Assembly: GCA_002722295.1 (NCBI GenBank)
Contig: PBLF01000031.1
Location: 62,001 to 126,000 of the forward strand
Direction of reading: 5' to 3'
DNA length: 64,000 nucleotides
DNA from: Stappia sp.
GTDB taxonomy: Bacteria; Pseudomonadota; Alphaproteobacteria; Rhizobiales; Stappiaceae
The notes beneath the pieces were generated by a model. It was not told where the DNA came from and ran no database searches. It saw only the letters and a list, made by a program, of their open reading frames with translations. The position numbers and the translations under genes are program-made. Numbering within the stretch: the first letter of the stretch is position 1; every line of letters begins with the position of its first letter. Shown here in pieces: positions 31,912 through 41,262 of this stretch.

Positions 31912-33117
31912 ATGAACAAGCTTTACGGTGGCGTGCTGGCCCTCATGGCGGGCACTGTCCTGACGACACCTGCCCTCGCGGACGAGGAGCAGGTGCGCAT
32001 CGCCCTGATGACCGACCTTGCGGGAGCGACGGCGGACTATGGCGGCCAGGGGGCCATCGAGGCCGTGAAAATGGCCATTGAGGACTTCGGTGGCACGCTG
32101 AACGGCAAGCCGATCCACGCCGACTTCATCGACCATCAGAACAAGCCGGACATCGCGGTCACCAAGGCACGCGAGGCTTTTGACAACGGCACCGACATGG
32201 TGATCAACCTGTCGAACTCCGCCGCGGCGCTGGGCGTCATGGAAATCGCCGAAGCCAAGGACAAGGTCGTGGTCGTCACCGGAGCCGGTTCGGACCGGAT
32301 CACGGGTGATGCCTGTTCGACGAATGCCGTACACTTCGCCTTCAACTCCTATTCGCTGTCGAATTCGCCGGTGAAGGCGCTTGCGGCAAAAGGCGTCGAC
32401 AACTGGTATCTGATCGTCTCGGACTTCGCCTATGGCCTGTCGGTCGAGGCTGCGGTGACCGGTGCCATCGAAGCCGCGGGCGGAACCCTGAGCGGGAGCG
32501 TCAAGCATCCCGCCTTCATGGCAAGCGACTTCTCCTCCTACGCGCTGCAGGCGATCTCCTCGGGAGCCCAGGTCATCGGCCTGTCCAATTCCTCGTCGGA
32601 CACGACCAACACGATCCGCGCGCTCAAGGAGTTCGGGCTCGGCGGCGATCAGCAGATGGTGGCCTTCACGCTGCTCATCAACGAGATCGACGGGCTGGGT
32701 CTCGACCAGGCATCCGGCCTTCTCTTCGCCGACGGGTTCTACTGGGACCGGACGGATGCGACCCGGGAGTGGTCCAAGCGGTTCTACGAGCGCGTCGGCA
32801 AGATGCCGAACATGGTGAACGCTGGCGACTACTCCGGCACGCTGCACTATCTGCGCGCCGTCGAGGCGGCTGGGACCACTGACGCCGACGCCGTCCTGGC
32901 CAAGATGCACGAGATGCCGATCAACGACATGTTCGCGGAGAACGGCAAGATCCGCGAGGACGGCATGATGGTCCACGACATGTATCTGGTGCAGGTCAAG
33001 ACGCCGGAGGAGTCGCAGTACGACTGGGACTACCTGAAGGTTCTCGAGACCATTCCGGCTTCCGAGGCCTTCCTGCCGCTCGACCAGAGCAAGTGCCCGC
33101 TGGTTGGCAAGGGCTGA
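31912..33117 (+). CDS. ABC transporter substrate-binding protein, branched-chain amino acid type
   Basis: 401 aa. Signal peptide (residues 1-24, ending TTPALADEE), then a type I periplasmic-binding fold of the LivJ/HAAT family (PF13458): VRIALMTDLAGATADYGGQGAIEAVKMAIEDFGG in consecutive segments. Start ATG at 31912 has a strong GGGAGG site. First gene of a complete importer operon (SBP, livG, livF, livH, livM) followed by a dehydrogenase. Members of this family carry amino acids, urea, amides or aromatic acids; the ligand is not evident. Confidence 0.93.
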   Translation: MNKLYGGVLALMAGTVLTTPALADEEQVRIALMTDLAGATADYGGQGAIEAVKMAIEDFGGTLNGKPIHADFIDHQNKPDIAVTKAREAFDNGTDMVINLSNSAAALGVMEIAEAKDKVVVVTGAGSDRITGDACSTNAVHFAFNSYSLSNSPVKALAAKGVDNWYLIVSDFAYGLSVEAAVTGAIEAAGGTLSGSVKHPAFMASDFSSYALQAISSGAQVIGLSNSSSDTTNTIRALKEFGLGGDQQMVAFTLLINEIDGLGLDQASGLLFADGFYWDRTDATREWSKRFYERVGKMPNMVNAGDYSGTLHYLRAVEAAGTTDADAVLAKMHEMPINDMFAENGKIREDGMMVHDMYLVQVKTPEESQYDWDYLKVLETIPASEAFLPLDQSKCPLVGKG

Positions 33118-33127
33118 GTTCCGGTCC

Positions 33128-33892
33128 ATGGCCAACATTCTGGAAACGTTAGGACTCTGCAAGGAGTTCCGCGGGTTCCGGGCGGTTGACGATGTGTCCT
33201 TGCGGGTCCGGGAGGGCGATATTCATGCCCTCATCGGACCCAATGGGGCCGGCAAGACAACCGTCTTCAACCTGCTGACGAAGTTCCTGCCCCCGAGCGC
33301 GGGCAGGATCGTTTTCGACGGGCGTGACATCACCGGAAAGAAACCGGCGGAACTCGCGCGGCAGGGGCTGGTGCGCAGCTTCCAGATCTCCGCGACCTTT
33401 CCGCATCTCACCGTTCTGGAGAATGTGCGTGTCGCCCTGCAGCGGCGTCTGGCACCAACCTATGCCTTCTGGCTTTCCGGAAGCACGCTTTCGCGGCTCA
33501 ACGGACGGGCGCTCGAGCTTCTGGAGCAGGTCGACATGCAGGACTTCGCCAAGGTGAAGGCCGCCGATCTTCCCTACGGGCGCAAGCGCTCCGTCGAGAT
33601 TGCCACCACGCTGGCCATGGAGCCGCGACTGATGCTTCTCGACGAGCCGACGCAGGGCATGGGGCATGAGGACGTGGAGCGGGTGACCCAACTCATCAAA
33701 CGGGTCTCGGCGGGCCGCACGATCCTGATGGTCGAGCACAACATGAAGGTCGTTTCGGGCATCTGCGACCGGATCTCGGTGCTGCAGCGTGGCGCGCTGC
33801 TGGCCGAAGGGACCTACGACGAGATCTCCGCCGATCCACGCGTGCTCGAGGCCTACATGGGCAGTGAAACCGAACTGGAGGGGGCGCACTGA
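33128..33892 (+). CDS. livG: Branched-chain type ABC transporter ATPase LivG
   Basis: 254 aa. Walker A GPNGAGKTT (37-45, Lys43), signature region LPYGRKRSVEIA in the LivG-specific form, Walker B LMLLDEPTQGM, and H-loop VEHNM. The C-terminal tail AEGTYDEISADPRVLEAYMG is typical for LivG. Ten bases separate it from the binding-protein stop. Its stop overlaps the livF start by one base. Pairs with LivF as the two non-identical motor subunits. Confidence 0.95.
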   Translation: MANILETLGLCKEFRGFRAVDDVSLRVREGDIHALIGPNGAGKTTVFNLLTKFLPPSAGRIVFDGRDITGKKPAELARQGLVRSFQISATFPHLTVLENVRVALQRRLAPTYAFWLSGSTLSRLNGRALELLEQVDMQDFAKVKAADLPYGRKRSVEIATTLAMEPRLMLLDEPTQGMGHEDVERVTQLIKRVSAGRTILMVEHNMKVVSGICDRISVLQRGALLAEGTYDEISADPRVLEAYMGSETELEGAH

Positions 33893-34605
33893 TGGGTGAC
33901 ACTGTCCTGTCCCTGAAGGGAGTGAACGGCTGGTACGGCGAAAGCCATGTGCTGCACGGCGTCGATCTCGATGTCCGCCGTAGCGAAGTGATCAGCCTGA
34001 TCGGGCGCAACGGCGCGGGCCGCACGACCATCCTGCGGGCCATCATGGGGCTTCTCGACCGGCGAGACGGCGTTCTGGAGGTGAGGGGGCGGGACATGAG
34101 CTCGACACCCGCCTACCGCATCGCCAGGGCCGGGCTCGGATATTGCCCCGAGGAGCGCGGGATCTTCTCCTCGCTGACCTGCGAGGAAAACCTGATGCTT
34201 CCGCCAGTCACGCGGACGGATGGCGGCATGGCCATGTCGCTCGACGAGATCTACGCGATGTTTCCCAATCTCAAGGAGCGGGCGCAGAGCCCGGGCACGA
34301 GACTGTCGGGTGGTGAACAGCAGATGCTTGCAATCGCGAGGATCCTGCGTACCGGCGCCGACATCCTCCTGCTCGACGAGATTTCGGAGGGGCTCGCCCC
34401 GGTGATCGTCCAGACACTCGCGCGCGTGATCCAGGATCTCAAGGCACGCGGGTTCACCATCGTCATGGTCGAGCAGAACTTCCGCTTCGCGGCACCGCTT
34501 GCCGATCGCTTCTTCATCATCGAGCACGGCCGGGTGGTCGAGACGATCGAGCAATCCGATCTCGACGCGCGCGCCGATGACATCCGCACGTATCTGGGAG
34601 TGTGA
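33892..34605 (+). CDS. livF: Branched-chain type ABC transporter ATPase LivF, with Arg in Walker A
   Basis: 237 aa. Signature LSGGEQQMLAIAR and Walker B ILLLDEISEGLAP are intact. The Walker A reads GRNGAGRTT (38-46): Arg44 (codon CGC) replaces the usual catalytic-site lysine, while LivG has the normal lysine. Arginine at this spot would be expected to weaken ATP binding or hydrolysis, leaving one composite ATP site impaired, as in asymmetric ABC transporters; comparable substitutions may occur in other LivF proteins. Overlaps livG by one base; livH follows after two bases. Confidence 0.94.
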   Translation: MGDTVLSLKGVNGWYGESHVLHGVDLDVRRSEVISLIGRNGAGRTTILRAIMGLLDRRDGVLEVRGRDMSSTPAYRIARAGLGYCPEERGIFSSLTCEENLMLPPVTRTDGGMAMSLDEIYAMFPNLKERAQSPGTRLSGGEQQMLAIARILRTGADILLLDEISEGLAPVIVQTLARVIQDLKARGFTIVMVEQNFRFAAPLADRFFIIEHGRVVETIEQSDLDARADDIRTYLGV

Positions 34606-34607
34606 CC

Positions 34608-35492
34608 ATGCCCGAGATCTTCGGCGTTCCCGCCCCCGTGCTCTACGGCCAGCTTCTTCTGGGGCTCGTCAACGGCAGTTTCTATGCTCTTCTGTCGCTT
34701 GGCCTGTCCCTGATCTTTGGCCTTCTGAACATCGTGAACTTCGCTCATGGCACGATGTACATGCTGGGCGCGTTTCTGGCCTATCTGCTGCTCAACCCGC
34801 TCGGGCTCGGCTACTGGTGGGCCATAGTTCTGGTGCCGCTTATGGCGGCAGGCATCGGCATCGTGGTGGAGCGCACCATCCTGCGCCGTATCTACAAGCT
34901 CGATCACATCTACGGGCTGCTCGTCACCTTCGGCCTGACGATGATCATCGAGGGTCTCGTGCGAGTCTACTTCGGGGTTTCGGGCCTGCGCTACTCGGTG
35001 CCCGCCCTGCTTCACGGCATGGTCGATCTCGGCTTCATGCGCCTGCCGGTCTACCGGGTGTGGGTCATCGTCGCCGCATTGGGGCTGTGCTTGTTCACGT
35101 GGCTCGTGATCGAGCGCACCCGCCTGGGCGCCACGCTGCGCGCAGGCACCGAGAACTCGAAGCTGGTGCAGGCCTTTGGCGTCAACGTGCCCCTTCTCGT
35201 GACGCTCGTCTTCGGCTGGGGCGTCGCGCTGGCCGCCTTTGCGGGCGTTCTGGCGGCACCGCTGATGCAGCTTACCCCGCAGATCGGACACTCGATCATC
35301 ATCACCGTCTTCGGCGTCGTTGTGATCGGAGGCATGGGGTCCATCCTCGGGTCCATCGTGACCGGGGTCGGGCTTGGCCTCATCGAGGGGCTCGCAAAGG
35401 TCTATTACCCCGAAGCCTCGTCCACCGCGATCTTCGTCCTGATGATACTGGTCCTGCTGGTGCGCCCGCATGGCCTGTTCGGAAAGCAGTGA
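34608..35492 (+). CDS. livH: Branched-chain type ABC transporter permease LivH
   Basis: 294 aa, about eight hydrophobic segments. Hallmarks: LVNGSFYALLSLGLSLIFGLLNIVNFAHG near the N-terminus and the cytoplasmic loop RAGTENSKLVQAFGVNV that couples to the ATPases. GTVIGGMGSILGS-like segment (VVIGGMGSILGSIVTG) precedes the last helices. ATG at 34608 follows a GGGAG site. It ends in a GTGA overlap with livM. Confidence 0.94.
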   Translation: MPEIFGVPAPVLYGQLLLGLVNGSFYALLSLGLSLIFGLLNIVNFAHGTMYMLGAFLAYLLLNPLGLGYWWAIVLVPLMAAGIGIVVERTILRRIYKLDHIYGLLVTFGLTMIIEGLVRVYFGVSGLRYSVPALLHGMVDLGFMRLPVYRVWVIVAALGLCLFTWLVIERTRLGATLRAGTENSKLVQAFGVNVPLLVTLVFGWGVALAAFAGVLAAPLMQLTPQIGHSIIITVFGVVVIGGMGSILGSIVTGVGLGLIEGLAKVYYPEASSTAIFVLMILVLLVRPHGLFGKQ

Positions 35493-36463
35493 GCCAGGCC
35501 ATGATCTCCTATCGCAATCTCCTCATGCTTTGCGGGCTTGCCGCGCTTGTCGCGGCACCAGCCTTCATCTACCCGATGCTGGTCGTGAAGCTTCTGTGCT
35601 TCGCCATCTTCGCCTCGGCCTTCAACCTGATGCTCGGATACACGGGGCTGCTTTCGTTCGGCCACGCGATGTTCTTCGGATCGGCCGGCTATGCGTTGGG
35701 TGTGACGACGAAATATCTCGGCTGGACACCCGAACTCGGGCTGGTCGCCGGTGTCGCGGTGGCGGCTCTGATCGGCTTCCTCGCCGGATCCGTGGCGATC
35801 CGGCGACAGGGCATCTACTTCGCCATGATCACGCTGGCCATATCCCAGCTCATCTATTTCGTCGCGATGCAGATGGACTGGACCGGACGCGATGACGGCT
35901 TCCATGGCATTCCGCGGGGCAAGCTGTTCGGCGTGATCGATCTCCAGGACGACCTTGCTCTGTATGCCCTGGTGGCCGTGTGCTTCGTGCTGGCGCTGGC
36001 GGCGATCCATCGCATCGTGACCTCGCCCTTCGGGCAGGTCCTGACGGCAATCCGGGAGAACGAGCCGCGCGCCATTTCGCTCGGATATGACGTCGACCGC
36101 TACAAGGTTCTGGCCTTCACCTTGTCGGGGGCCCTGTCGGGCCTTGCGGGCGCACTCAAGGCGCTTGCGCTGTCCTACGAGTCGCTCAACGACCTGCACT
36201 GGGCACTCAGTGGCGAGGTGGTGATGATGTGTCTCCTCGGTGGGCTTGGAACGCTTGGCGGCCCGGTGGCGGGAGCCTTCTTCGTGATCCTCCTGCAGAA
36301 CTTTCTGGCCGACAAGGTGGGCGAGTGGCTCTCGGTCATCATCGGTGTCGTCTTCCTGACCTGCATTCTCGCGTTCCGAAAGGGCTTCGTGGGTGAGATC
36401 GGGGCGTGGATCGAACGCTCGCGTTCCCCCGCATCCGCTTCCGAACAGGAGGTGTCACGATGA
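35489..36463 (+). CDS. livM: Branched-chain type ABC transporter permease LivM
   Basis: About 324 aa from GTG at 35489, which overlaps the livH stop; ATG at 35501 (320 aa) is an equal alternative. Contains the LivM features FAIFASAFNLMLGYTGLLSFGHAMFFG and the coupling loop AIRENEPRAISLGYDVDRYK, with GGLGTLGGPVAGA near the C-terminus. Nine to ten hydrophobic segments. Forms the channel with LivH. Its stop overlaps the start of the SDR gene (ATGA), tying the dehydrogenase to the importer. Confidence 0.93.
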   Translation: MSQAMISYRNLLMLCGLAALVAAPAFIYPMLVVKLLCFAIFASAFNLMLGYTGLLSFGHAMFFGSAGYALGVTTKYLGWTPELGLVAGVAVAALIGFLAGSVAIRRQGIYFAMITLAISQLIYFVAMQMDWTGRDDGFHGIPRGKLFGVIDLQDDLALYALVAVCFVLALAAIHRIVTSPFGQVLTAIRENEPRAISLGYDVDRYKVLAFTLSGALSGLAGALKALALSYESLNDLHWALSGEVVMMCLLGGLGTLGGPVAGAFFVILLQNFLADKVGEWLSVIIGVVFLTCILAFRKGFVGEIGAWIERSRSPASASEQEVSR

Positions 36464-37197
36464 AGGGGCGCTCGGCTGTCGTTACCGGAGCGGCCCGCGG
36501 ACTGGGCCGTGCCATTGCACGCAAGCTGCTTGAGGAAGGCGCGCGTGTCGCGATCTGGGATCAGGATGGTGATGCGGCGCAGGAGTGCTCCGACCAGCTC
36601 TCCGACATCGGCCCCACGCATTGCTGTGCCGTCGACATCACCTCGCCGGAGGATGTTTCCACGGCGCTTGCGGCGACCCGCAAGATGCTGGGCGAAATCT
36701 CCATCCTGGTGTGCAATGCTGCCATTCCCGGACCGAATGCGCCGGTCGCGGAACTCGGTCGGGATGAGTGGAACCGGGTGATGGAGGTCAATGTCACCGG
36801 CACGATGCTGTGCTGCAAGGCGGTCATCCCGGACATGGTCGCACGGGGCTACGGGCGGATCGTGACCATCGGCTCGATTGCGGGCAAGGAGCCGGGGCCG
36901 CAAATCGCGGCGTATGCGGCCAGCAAGGCCGCGGTGATCTCGCTCACCAAGACGCTTGGCCGCGAACTTGCGACCTCCGGCGTTACGGTCAACTGCGTCG
37001 CGCCGGGAGCGATCCGCACGCGGATATTCGACGGCTGGCCGGAAAGCTACGTTCAGGAACTCCTTGCGAAGATCCCGATGAACCGTTTCGGAACACCGGA
37101 GGAACTTGCCGAAGTCGTGGCTTTCGTCGCCTCGCGTCGTGCCTCCTTCTCCACGGGCGCGGTCTTCGACATGTCGGGTGGTCGCGCCGACTACTGA
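36460..37197 (+). CDS. Short-chain dehydrogenase/reductase (SDR)
   Basis: 245 aa, classical SDR. NAD(P)-binding TGAARGLG (residues ~9-16), NAG-like motif CNAAIPGP, and the catalytic Ser-Tyr-Lys set (GSIAGKE; AAYAASKAAVISL). The acidic residue after beta-2 (AIWDQDGD) suggests NAD preference. Start ATG at 36460 overlaps livM by four bases and has AGGAGG upstream, so it is the last gene of the importer operon. It probably oxidises or reduces the imported compound or its product; substrate unknown. Confidence 0.92.
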   Translation: MKGRSAVVTGAARGLGRAIARKLLEEGARVAIWDQDGDAAQECSDQLSDIGPTHCCAVDITSPEDVSTALAATRKMLGEISILVCNAAIPGPNAPVAELGRDEWNRVMEVNVTGTMLCCKAVIPDMVARGYGRIVTIGSIAGKEPGPQIAAYAASKAAVISLTKTLGRELATSGVTVNCVAPGAIRTRIFDGWPESYVQELLAKIPMNRFGTPEELAEVVAFVASRRASFSTGAVFDMSGGRADY

Positions 37198-37295
37198 GGC
37201 CCCGGCCTCGTTTCCTTTTACGGACATGCCTTGTCAGGCCCGTCCGCCGTTCGCGGCGGGCGGGCTGTCCGCGTTTGCTCAAGTTTTTTGCTTTT

Positions 37296-37325
37296 GCGAA
37301 TGATTTGCACTTGCAAATCATTCGC
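37296..37325. promoter_or_regulatory. 30-bp palindrome upstream of sitABCD (Mur/Fur-type operator candidate)
   Basis: Arms GCGAATGATTTGCA and TGCAAATCATTCGC are exact complements separated by CT. The core ATTTGCA-N2-TGCAAAT resembles manganese-responsive (Mur) sites reported upstream of sit genes in rhizobia. It lies 93 bases before the sitA start, in an AT-rich patch. Role as metal-dependent operator inferred. Confidence 0.7.
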
Positions 37326-37417
37326 GATTGGCGTTTCCTGCCTGCAAGTCAGTCGCAACAAGGTGATCCAGGCGGAAGCCGATTGCGTCTGAGACGATGA
37401 GCGGAAAGGACGAGTGC

Positions 37418-38335
37418 ATGTCTTCGAGGATGACGCGCCTGCCGGTGCTGGCTGCCGTGGCCCTGATGGCCGGAACAGCGCTGACGGGCAGTGCGCTGGC
37501 GGCTTCCGGGCGGATGAAGGTCGTGACCACCTTCACCGTGCTTGCCGACATGGCGCGTCATGTGGCCGGCGATGCGGCGGATGTGGTCTCGATCACCAAG
37601 CCGGGGGCCGAGATCCATGGCTACGAGCCCACGCCGCAGGACATTGTCGGGGCGCATGGCGCGGACCTGATCCTGTGGAACGGCATGAACCTCGAACTCT
37701 GGTTCGAGCAGTTTCTCGCCAACCTCGGCGACGTGCCCTCCGCGACGTTGAGCGAGGGCATCGATCCGATCCCGATCGCGGCCGGCGCCTACGAGGGCAA
37801 GCCCAACCCGCATGCCTGGATGGGGCTCGACAACGCGCTGATCTACATCGACAACATCGAGAAGGCATTCAGCGAGCACGACCCCGATCACGCCGCGACC
37901 TACAAGGCGAATGCCGCGGCCTACAAGGACAGCCTGCGCGAGACGCTTGAGCCTTTGCGTCGGGAAATCGCCTCCATTCCCGAGGACCGGCGCTGGCTGG
38001 TCACCTGCGAGGGGGCGTTCAGCTACCTCGCCCGGGACTTCGGCATGAAGGAACTCTACCTCTGGCCGATGAATGCGGACCAGATGGGGACGCCGCAGCA
38101 GGTGCGCGCGGTCATCGACGGTGTCAGGCAGCATGACATTCCCGTCGTCTTCTGTGAAAGCACGGTCAATACGGCCCCGGCGCAGCAGGTGGCGCGCGAG
38201 ACCGGAGCGCACTACGGTGGCGTTCTGTATGTCGATAGTCTCTCGGAAGCCGGCGGACCGGTTCCCTCCTATCTCGACCTGCTTCGCGTCACCTCCAGGA
38301 CCTTAGCGGACGGATTGAAATCCGGCATGAACTGA
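37418..38335 (+). CDS. sitA: Manganese/iron ABC transporter substrate-binding protein SitA
   Basis: 305 aa, cluster A-I metal-binding protein (PF01297). Signal peptide residues 1-29. The four metal ligands align with PsaA/MntC: His67 (EIHGYEPTP), His132 (NPHAWMG), Glu198 (TCEGAFSYL) and Asp273 ([10 protein letters not shown]). Glu at the third site, where zinc proteins have His, points to Mn(II)/Fe(II) over zinc. ATG at 37418 is preferred (AGGA seven bases upstream). First gene of sitABCD. Confidence 0.94.
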   Translation: MSSRMTRLPVLAAVALMAGTALTGSALAASGRMKVVTTFTVLADMARHVAGDAADVVSITKPGAEIHGYEPTPQDIVGAHGADLILWNGMNLELWFEQFLANLGDVPSATLSEGIDPIPIAAGAYEGKPNPHAWMGLDNALIYIDNIEKAFSEHDPDHAATYKANAAAYKDSLRETLEPLRREIASIPEDRRWLVTCEGAFSYLARDFGMKELYLWPMNADQMGTPQQVRAVIDGVRQHDIPVVFCESTVNTAPAQQVARETGAHYGGVLYVDSLSEAGGPVPSYLDLLRVTSRTLADGLKSGMN

Positions 38336-38403
38336 TCGGACGGGACGGGCGGGTGCCATCTTGCGCCGTCCCGCGAGACGCCTCCCAGGCGGAAGGACCC
38401 AGG

Positions 38404-39306
38404 ATGAAACGTCAAAGCCAGATGCCCCCTGCCGTATCGCATGCGGATGCGGACCCTGGAGGCGGTATCGCGGCGCGGGACATCACGGTCACCTATCGCA
38501 ACGGTCATACGGCCCTGCGCAATGCGTCCTTCGAAATCCCGCGCGGTACGGTAACCGCGCTCGTTGGTGTCAACGGGGCGGGAAAGTCCACCCTGTTCAA
38601 GGCGATCATGGGCTTCGTGCCGGCGTCCAGGGGCGAGATCCGGCTGCTCGGGCTCACCGTCAGGGAGGCGCTGAAGAAAAACCTCGTCGCCTATGTCCCG
38701 CAATCCGAGGAGGTCGACTGGTCCTTCCCCGTGCTGGTCGAGGACGTGGTCATGATGGGGCGCTACGGCCACATGGGATTTCTGCGCCGGCCCTTACAGG
38801 TCGACCGTGACGCGGTGGATGCCGCCCTTGCCCGCGTCAACATGCAGGAGTACCGGCACCGCCAGATAGGGGAGCTCTCGGGCGGCCAGAAGAAACGGGT
38901 CTTCCTCGCCCGTGCGCTGGCGCAGGACGGACAGGTCATCCTTCTCGACGAGCCTTTCACCGGTGTCGACGTGAAGACCGAGGAGCAGATCGTCGCGCTG
39001 TTGCGCGAGCTGCGCGACGAGGGGCGGGTCATGCTGGTCTCGACCCACAACCTCGGCTCGGTGCCCGAATTCTGCGACCGCACCGTTCTGGTCAAGGGGA
39101 CGGTGCTCGGCTACGGCCCGACACAGACCACCTTCACGCGCGAGAACCTGGAGGCGGCCTTCGGCGGCGTCCTGCGGCACTTCACGCTGGGCGGGTCGGA
39201 CCTGCACGAGGACGACGACGCGCGCAAGGTGTCGATCCTGACCGACGACGAGCGCCCCCTCGTCCAGTACGGCGACGAGATCCGGGTGACGGAGAAGCGG
39301 CAATGA
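38404..39306 (+). CDS. sitB: Manganese/iron ABC transporter ATPase SitB
   Basis: 300 aa. Walker [10 protein letters not shown], signature [17 protein letters not shown], Walker [13 protein letters not shown], His of H-loop in VSTHNLG. An N-terminal tail of about 25 residues precedes the ABC domain, and a C-terminal extension of ~50 residues ([18 protein letters not shown]) follows it, somewhat longer than in other SitB/MntB proteins. The 3' end overlaps sitC by four bases (ATGA). Confidence 0.94.
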   Translation: MKRQSQMPPAVSHADADPGGGIAARDITVTYRNGHTALRNASFEIPRGTVTALVGVNGAGKSTLFKAIMGFVPASRGEIRLLGLTVREALKKNLVAYVPQSEEVDWSFPVLVEDVVMMGRYGHMGFLRRPLQVDRDAVDAALARVNMQEYRHRQIGELSGGQKKRVFLARALAQDGQVILLDEPFTGVDVKTEEQIVALLRELRDEGRVMLVSTHNLGSVPEFCDRTVLVKGTVLGYGPTQTTFTRENLEAAFGGVLRHFTLGGSDLHEDDDARKVSILTDDERPLVQYGDEIRVTEKRQ

Positions 39307-40166
39307 GCGTGCTTCTGGAACCCTTCGCCTACGGATACATGACCAACGCCATGTGGGTGTCCGCCCTCGTCGGCGGTGTCTGCGCCTTCCTGTCCTCCTA
39401 TCTGATGCTCAAGGGCTGGTCGCTCATCGGCGATGCCCTGTCCCATTCCGTCGTGCCCGGTGTCGCGGGGGCCTATATCCTCGGGCTTCCCTTCGCGCTG
39501 GGCGCCTTTCTCTCGGGTGGCCTGGCGGCGGCGGCGATGCTGTTCCTCTCCGACCGGTCCGGGCTGAAGGTCGACGTCATCATCGGCATTATCTTTACCT
39601 CTTTCTTCGGGCTCGGGCTGTTCATCGCCTCGGTGAACCCCATGGCGGTGTCGATCCAGACGATCACCATGGGTAACATCCTCGCGATCACGCCGGGAGA
39701 CACGCTCCAGCTCGCGATCATCGGTTTCGTGTCGCTGGCGATCCTGCTCGCCAAATGGAAAGACCTCATGGTCGTCTTCTTCGACGAGAGCCATGCGCGC
39801 TCGATCGGCCTGCGGCCCGGCCTGCTGAAAGCGGTGTTCTTCGTGTTGCTGTCGGCCTGCGTGGTCGCGGCGATGCAGACGGTCGGGGCCTTTCTCGTCA
39901 TCGCCATGGTGGTGACACCCGGCGCCACCGCCTATCTGCTGTGCGACCGCTTTCCCCGCCTCATCACCACGTCGGTCGCGATCGGCACGCTGACGAGCTT
40001 CGTCGGCGCCTATGCGAGCTTCTTTCTGGATGGCGCGACGGGGGGCATCATCGTGGTGCTGCAGACCCTGATCTTCCTCGTCACCTTCGTGTTCGCGCCC
40101 AAGCACGGGCTGTTGGCCGCGCGACGCAAGGCGGCCGCCGCGGCCAGCGAAGGGGAGGCGGCATGA
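39303..40166 (+). CDS. sitC: Manganese/iron ABC transporter permease SitC
   Basis: 287 aa, ABC-3 family permease (PF00950) with about eight hydrophobic segments: [35 protein letters not shown] in consecutive segments near the N-terminus, [11 protein letters not shown] near the C-terminus. Second of four sit genes to be linked by an ATGA overlap (with both sitB and sitD). Pairs with SitD to form the channel. Confidence 0.94.
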   Translation: MSVLLEPFAYGYMTNAMWVSALVGGVCAFLSSYLMLKGWSLIGDALSHSVVPGVAGAYILGLPFALGAFLSGGLAAAAMLFLSDRSGLKVDVIIGIIFTSFFGLGLFIASVNPMAVSIQTITMGNILAITPGDTLQLAIIGFVSLAILLAKWKDLMVVFFDESHARSIGLRPGLLKAVFFVLLSACVVAAMQTVGAFLVIAMVVTPGATAYLLCDRFPRLITTSVAIGTLTSFVGAYASFFLDGATGGIIVVLQTLIFLVTFVFAPKHGLLAARRKAAAAASEGEAA

Positions 40167-40999
40167 TGTTCGACACGCTGCTTCTGCCGTTCCAGTTTCC
40201 CTTCATGCAGAATGCCTTCTGGATCTGTGTGATCGTGTCCGTGCCGACCGCGCTGCTGTCGTGCTTCCTGGTGCTGAAGGGCTGGGCGCTCATGGGTGAT
40301 GCGGTCAGCCATGCGGTGCTGCCGGGGATCGTGCTTGCCTATGTGCTCGGCTTTCCGCTGATCCTCGGGGCCTTCGGCGCCGGAATGGTGACGGCGCTCG
40401 CGACCGGCTATCTTTCGGAGAACAGCCGGGTGAAGCAGGACACCGTCATGGGCGTGGTGTTCTCCGGCATGTTCGGCCTCGGCATCGTCATCTATGTCTC
40501 GATCCACACCAATGTGCATCTCGATCACATCCTGTTCGGCAACATGCTCGGTGTGGGCGCTGACGATCTCTGGACGGCGGGCCTGATCTCGTCTGGCGTG
40601 GCGGCTGTGTTGCTCCTCAAGTGGAAGGACCTGATGCTGCACGCCTTCGATCCGGCCCAGGCGCGGGCCTCGGGACTTCCGGTCGGGCTGTTGCACTACG
40701 GGCTGCTGACGGTCCTCTCGCTGACCATCGTGGCGACGCTGTCGGCCACCGGGCTCATTCTGGCCGTTGGGCTGTTGATCGCGCCCGGCGCGATCGCCTT
40801 TTTGAGCGTGCGCAGCTTCGGCCGGATGCTCGTGGTGTCCGTGATCGTGTGCATGGCGTCGATGGTGCTTGGTGCCTATCTGAGCTTCTTCCTCGACAGC
40901 GCTCCCGCGCCGACGGTCGTGCTGATCCTGACGGCGGCCTTCGTGATCGCCTTCATTCGCCGCACGTTGCAGGTCAAGCGGGCCTCGGCGACGGCCTGA
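40163..40999 (+). CDS. sitD: Manganese/iron ABC transporter permease SitD
   Basis: 278 aa, a second ABC-3 permease, related to SitC (shared LKGW-LMGDA-SHAVLPGIVLAY type motif). Start ATG at 40163 overlaps sitC and has GGGGAGG upstream. The presence of two distinct permeases is the mark of Sit/Mts type importers against the single-permease znu type. It ends the operon; zinT follows after 260 bases with its own operator. Confidence 0.94.
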   Translation: MMFDTLLLPFQFPFMQNAFWICVIVSVPTALLSCFLVLKGWALMGDAVSHAVLPGIVLAYVLGFPLILGAFGAGMVTALATGYLSENSRVKQDTVMGVVFSGMFGLGIVIYVSIHTNVHLDHILFGNMLGVGADDLWTAGLISSGVAAVLLLKWKDLMLHAFDPAQARASGLPVGLLHYGLLTVLSLTIVATLSATGLILAVGLLIAPGAIAFLSVRSFGRMLVVSVIVCMASMVLGAYLSFFLDSAPAPTVVLILTAAFVIAFIRRTLQVKRASATA

Positions 41000-41143
41000 C
41001 AGCCGTCGTAGCTGGCCTATGGCCCGGGAGCGCTTCGCTCCCGGCGCTCGCGCACGCTCCGATCTCGCTCCGGTTTTCCCCGATCTCGTCGCCTCTTGCC
41101 CGTTTTGCCATTGGCAGCCGGATGGCGTTGGGCTAGAACGCAA

Positions 41144-41160
41144 ATGTTATGAAATAACAT
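41144..41160. promoter_or_regulatory. Zur-box-like palindrome upstream of zinT
   Basis: ATGTTAT-GAA-ATAACAT, a 7-bp perfect inverted repeat in the context AAATGTTATNNNATAACAT, which fits the alphaproteobacterial Zur consensus as I know it. It is 103 bases before the zinT start. Zinc-dependent repression inferred. Confidence 0.7.
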
Positions 41161-41262
41161 ATCGAACAAAGGTCGCGGAAACGCGGTCGTTGTCTGGCAT
41201 TCCGCCTCTCTCGGAAGAGGTCCGGATGCGGGCACGTTCGGGATGCAAAGAGGTCAGTCAGA

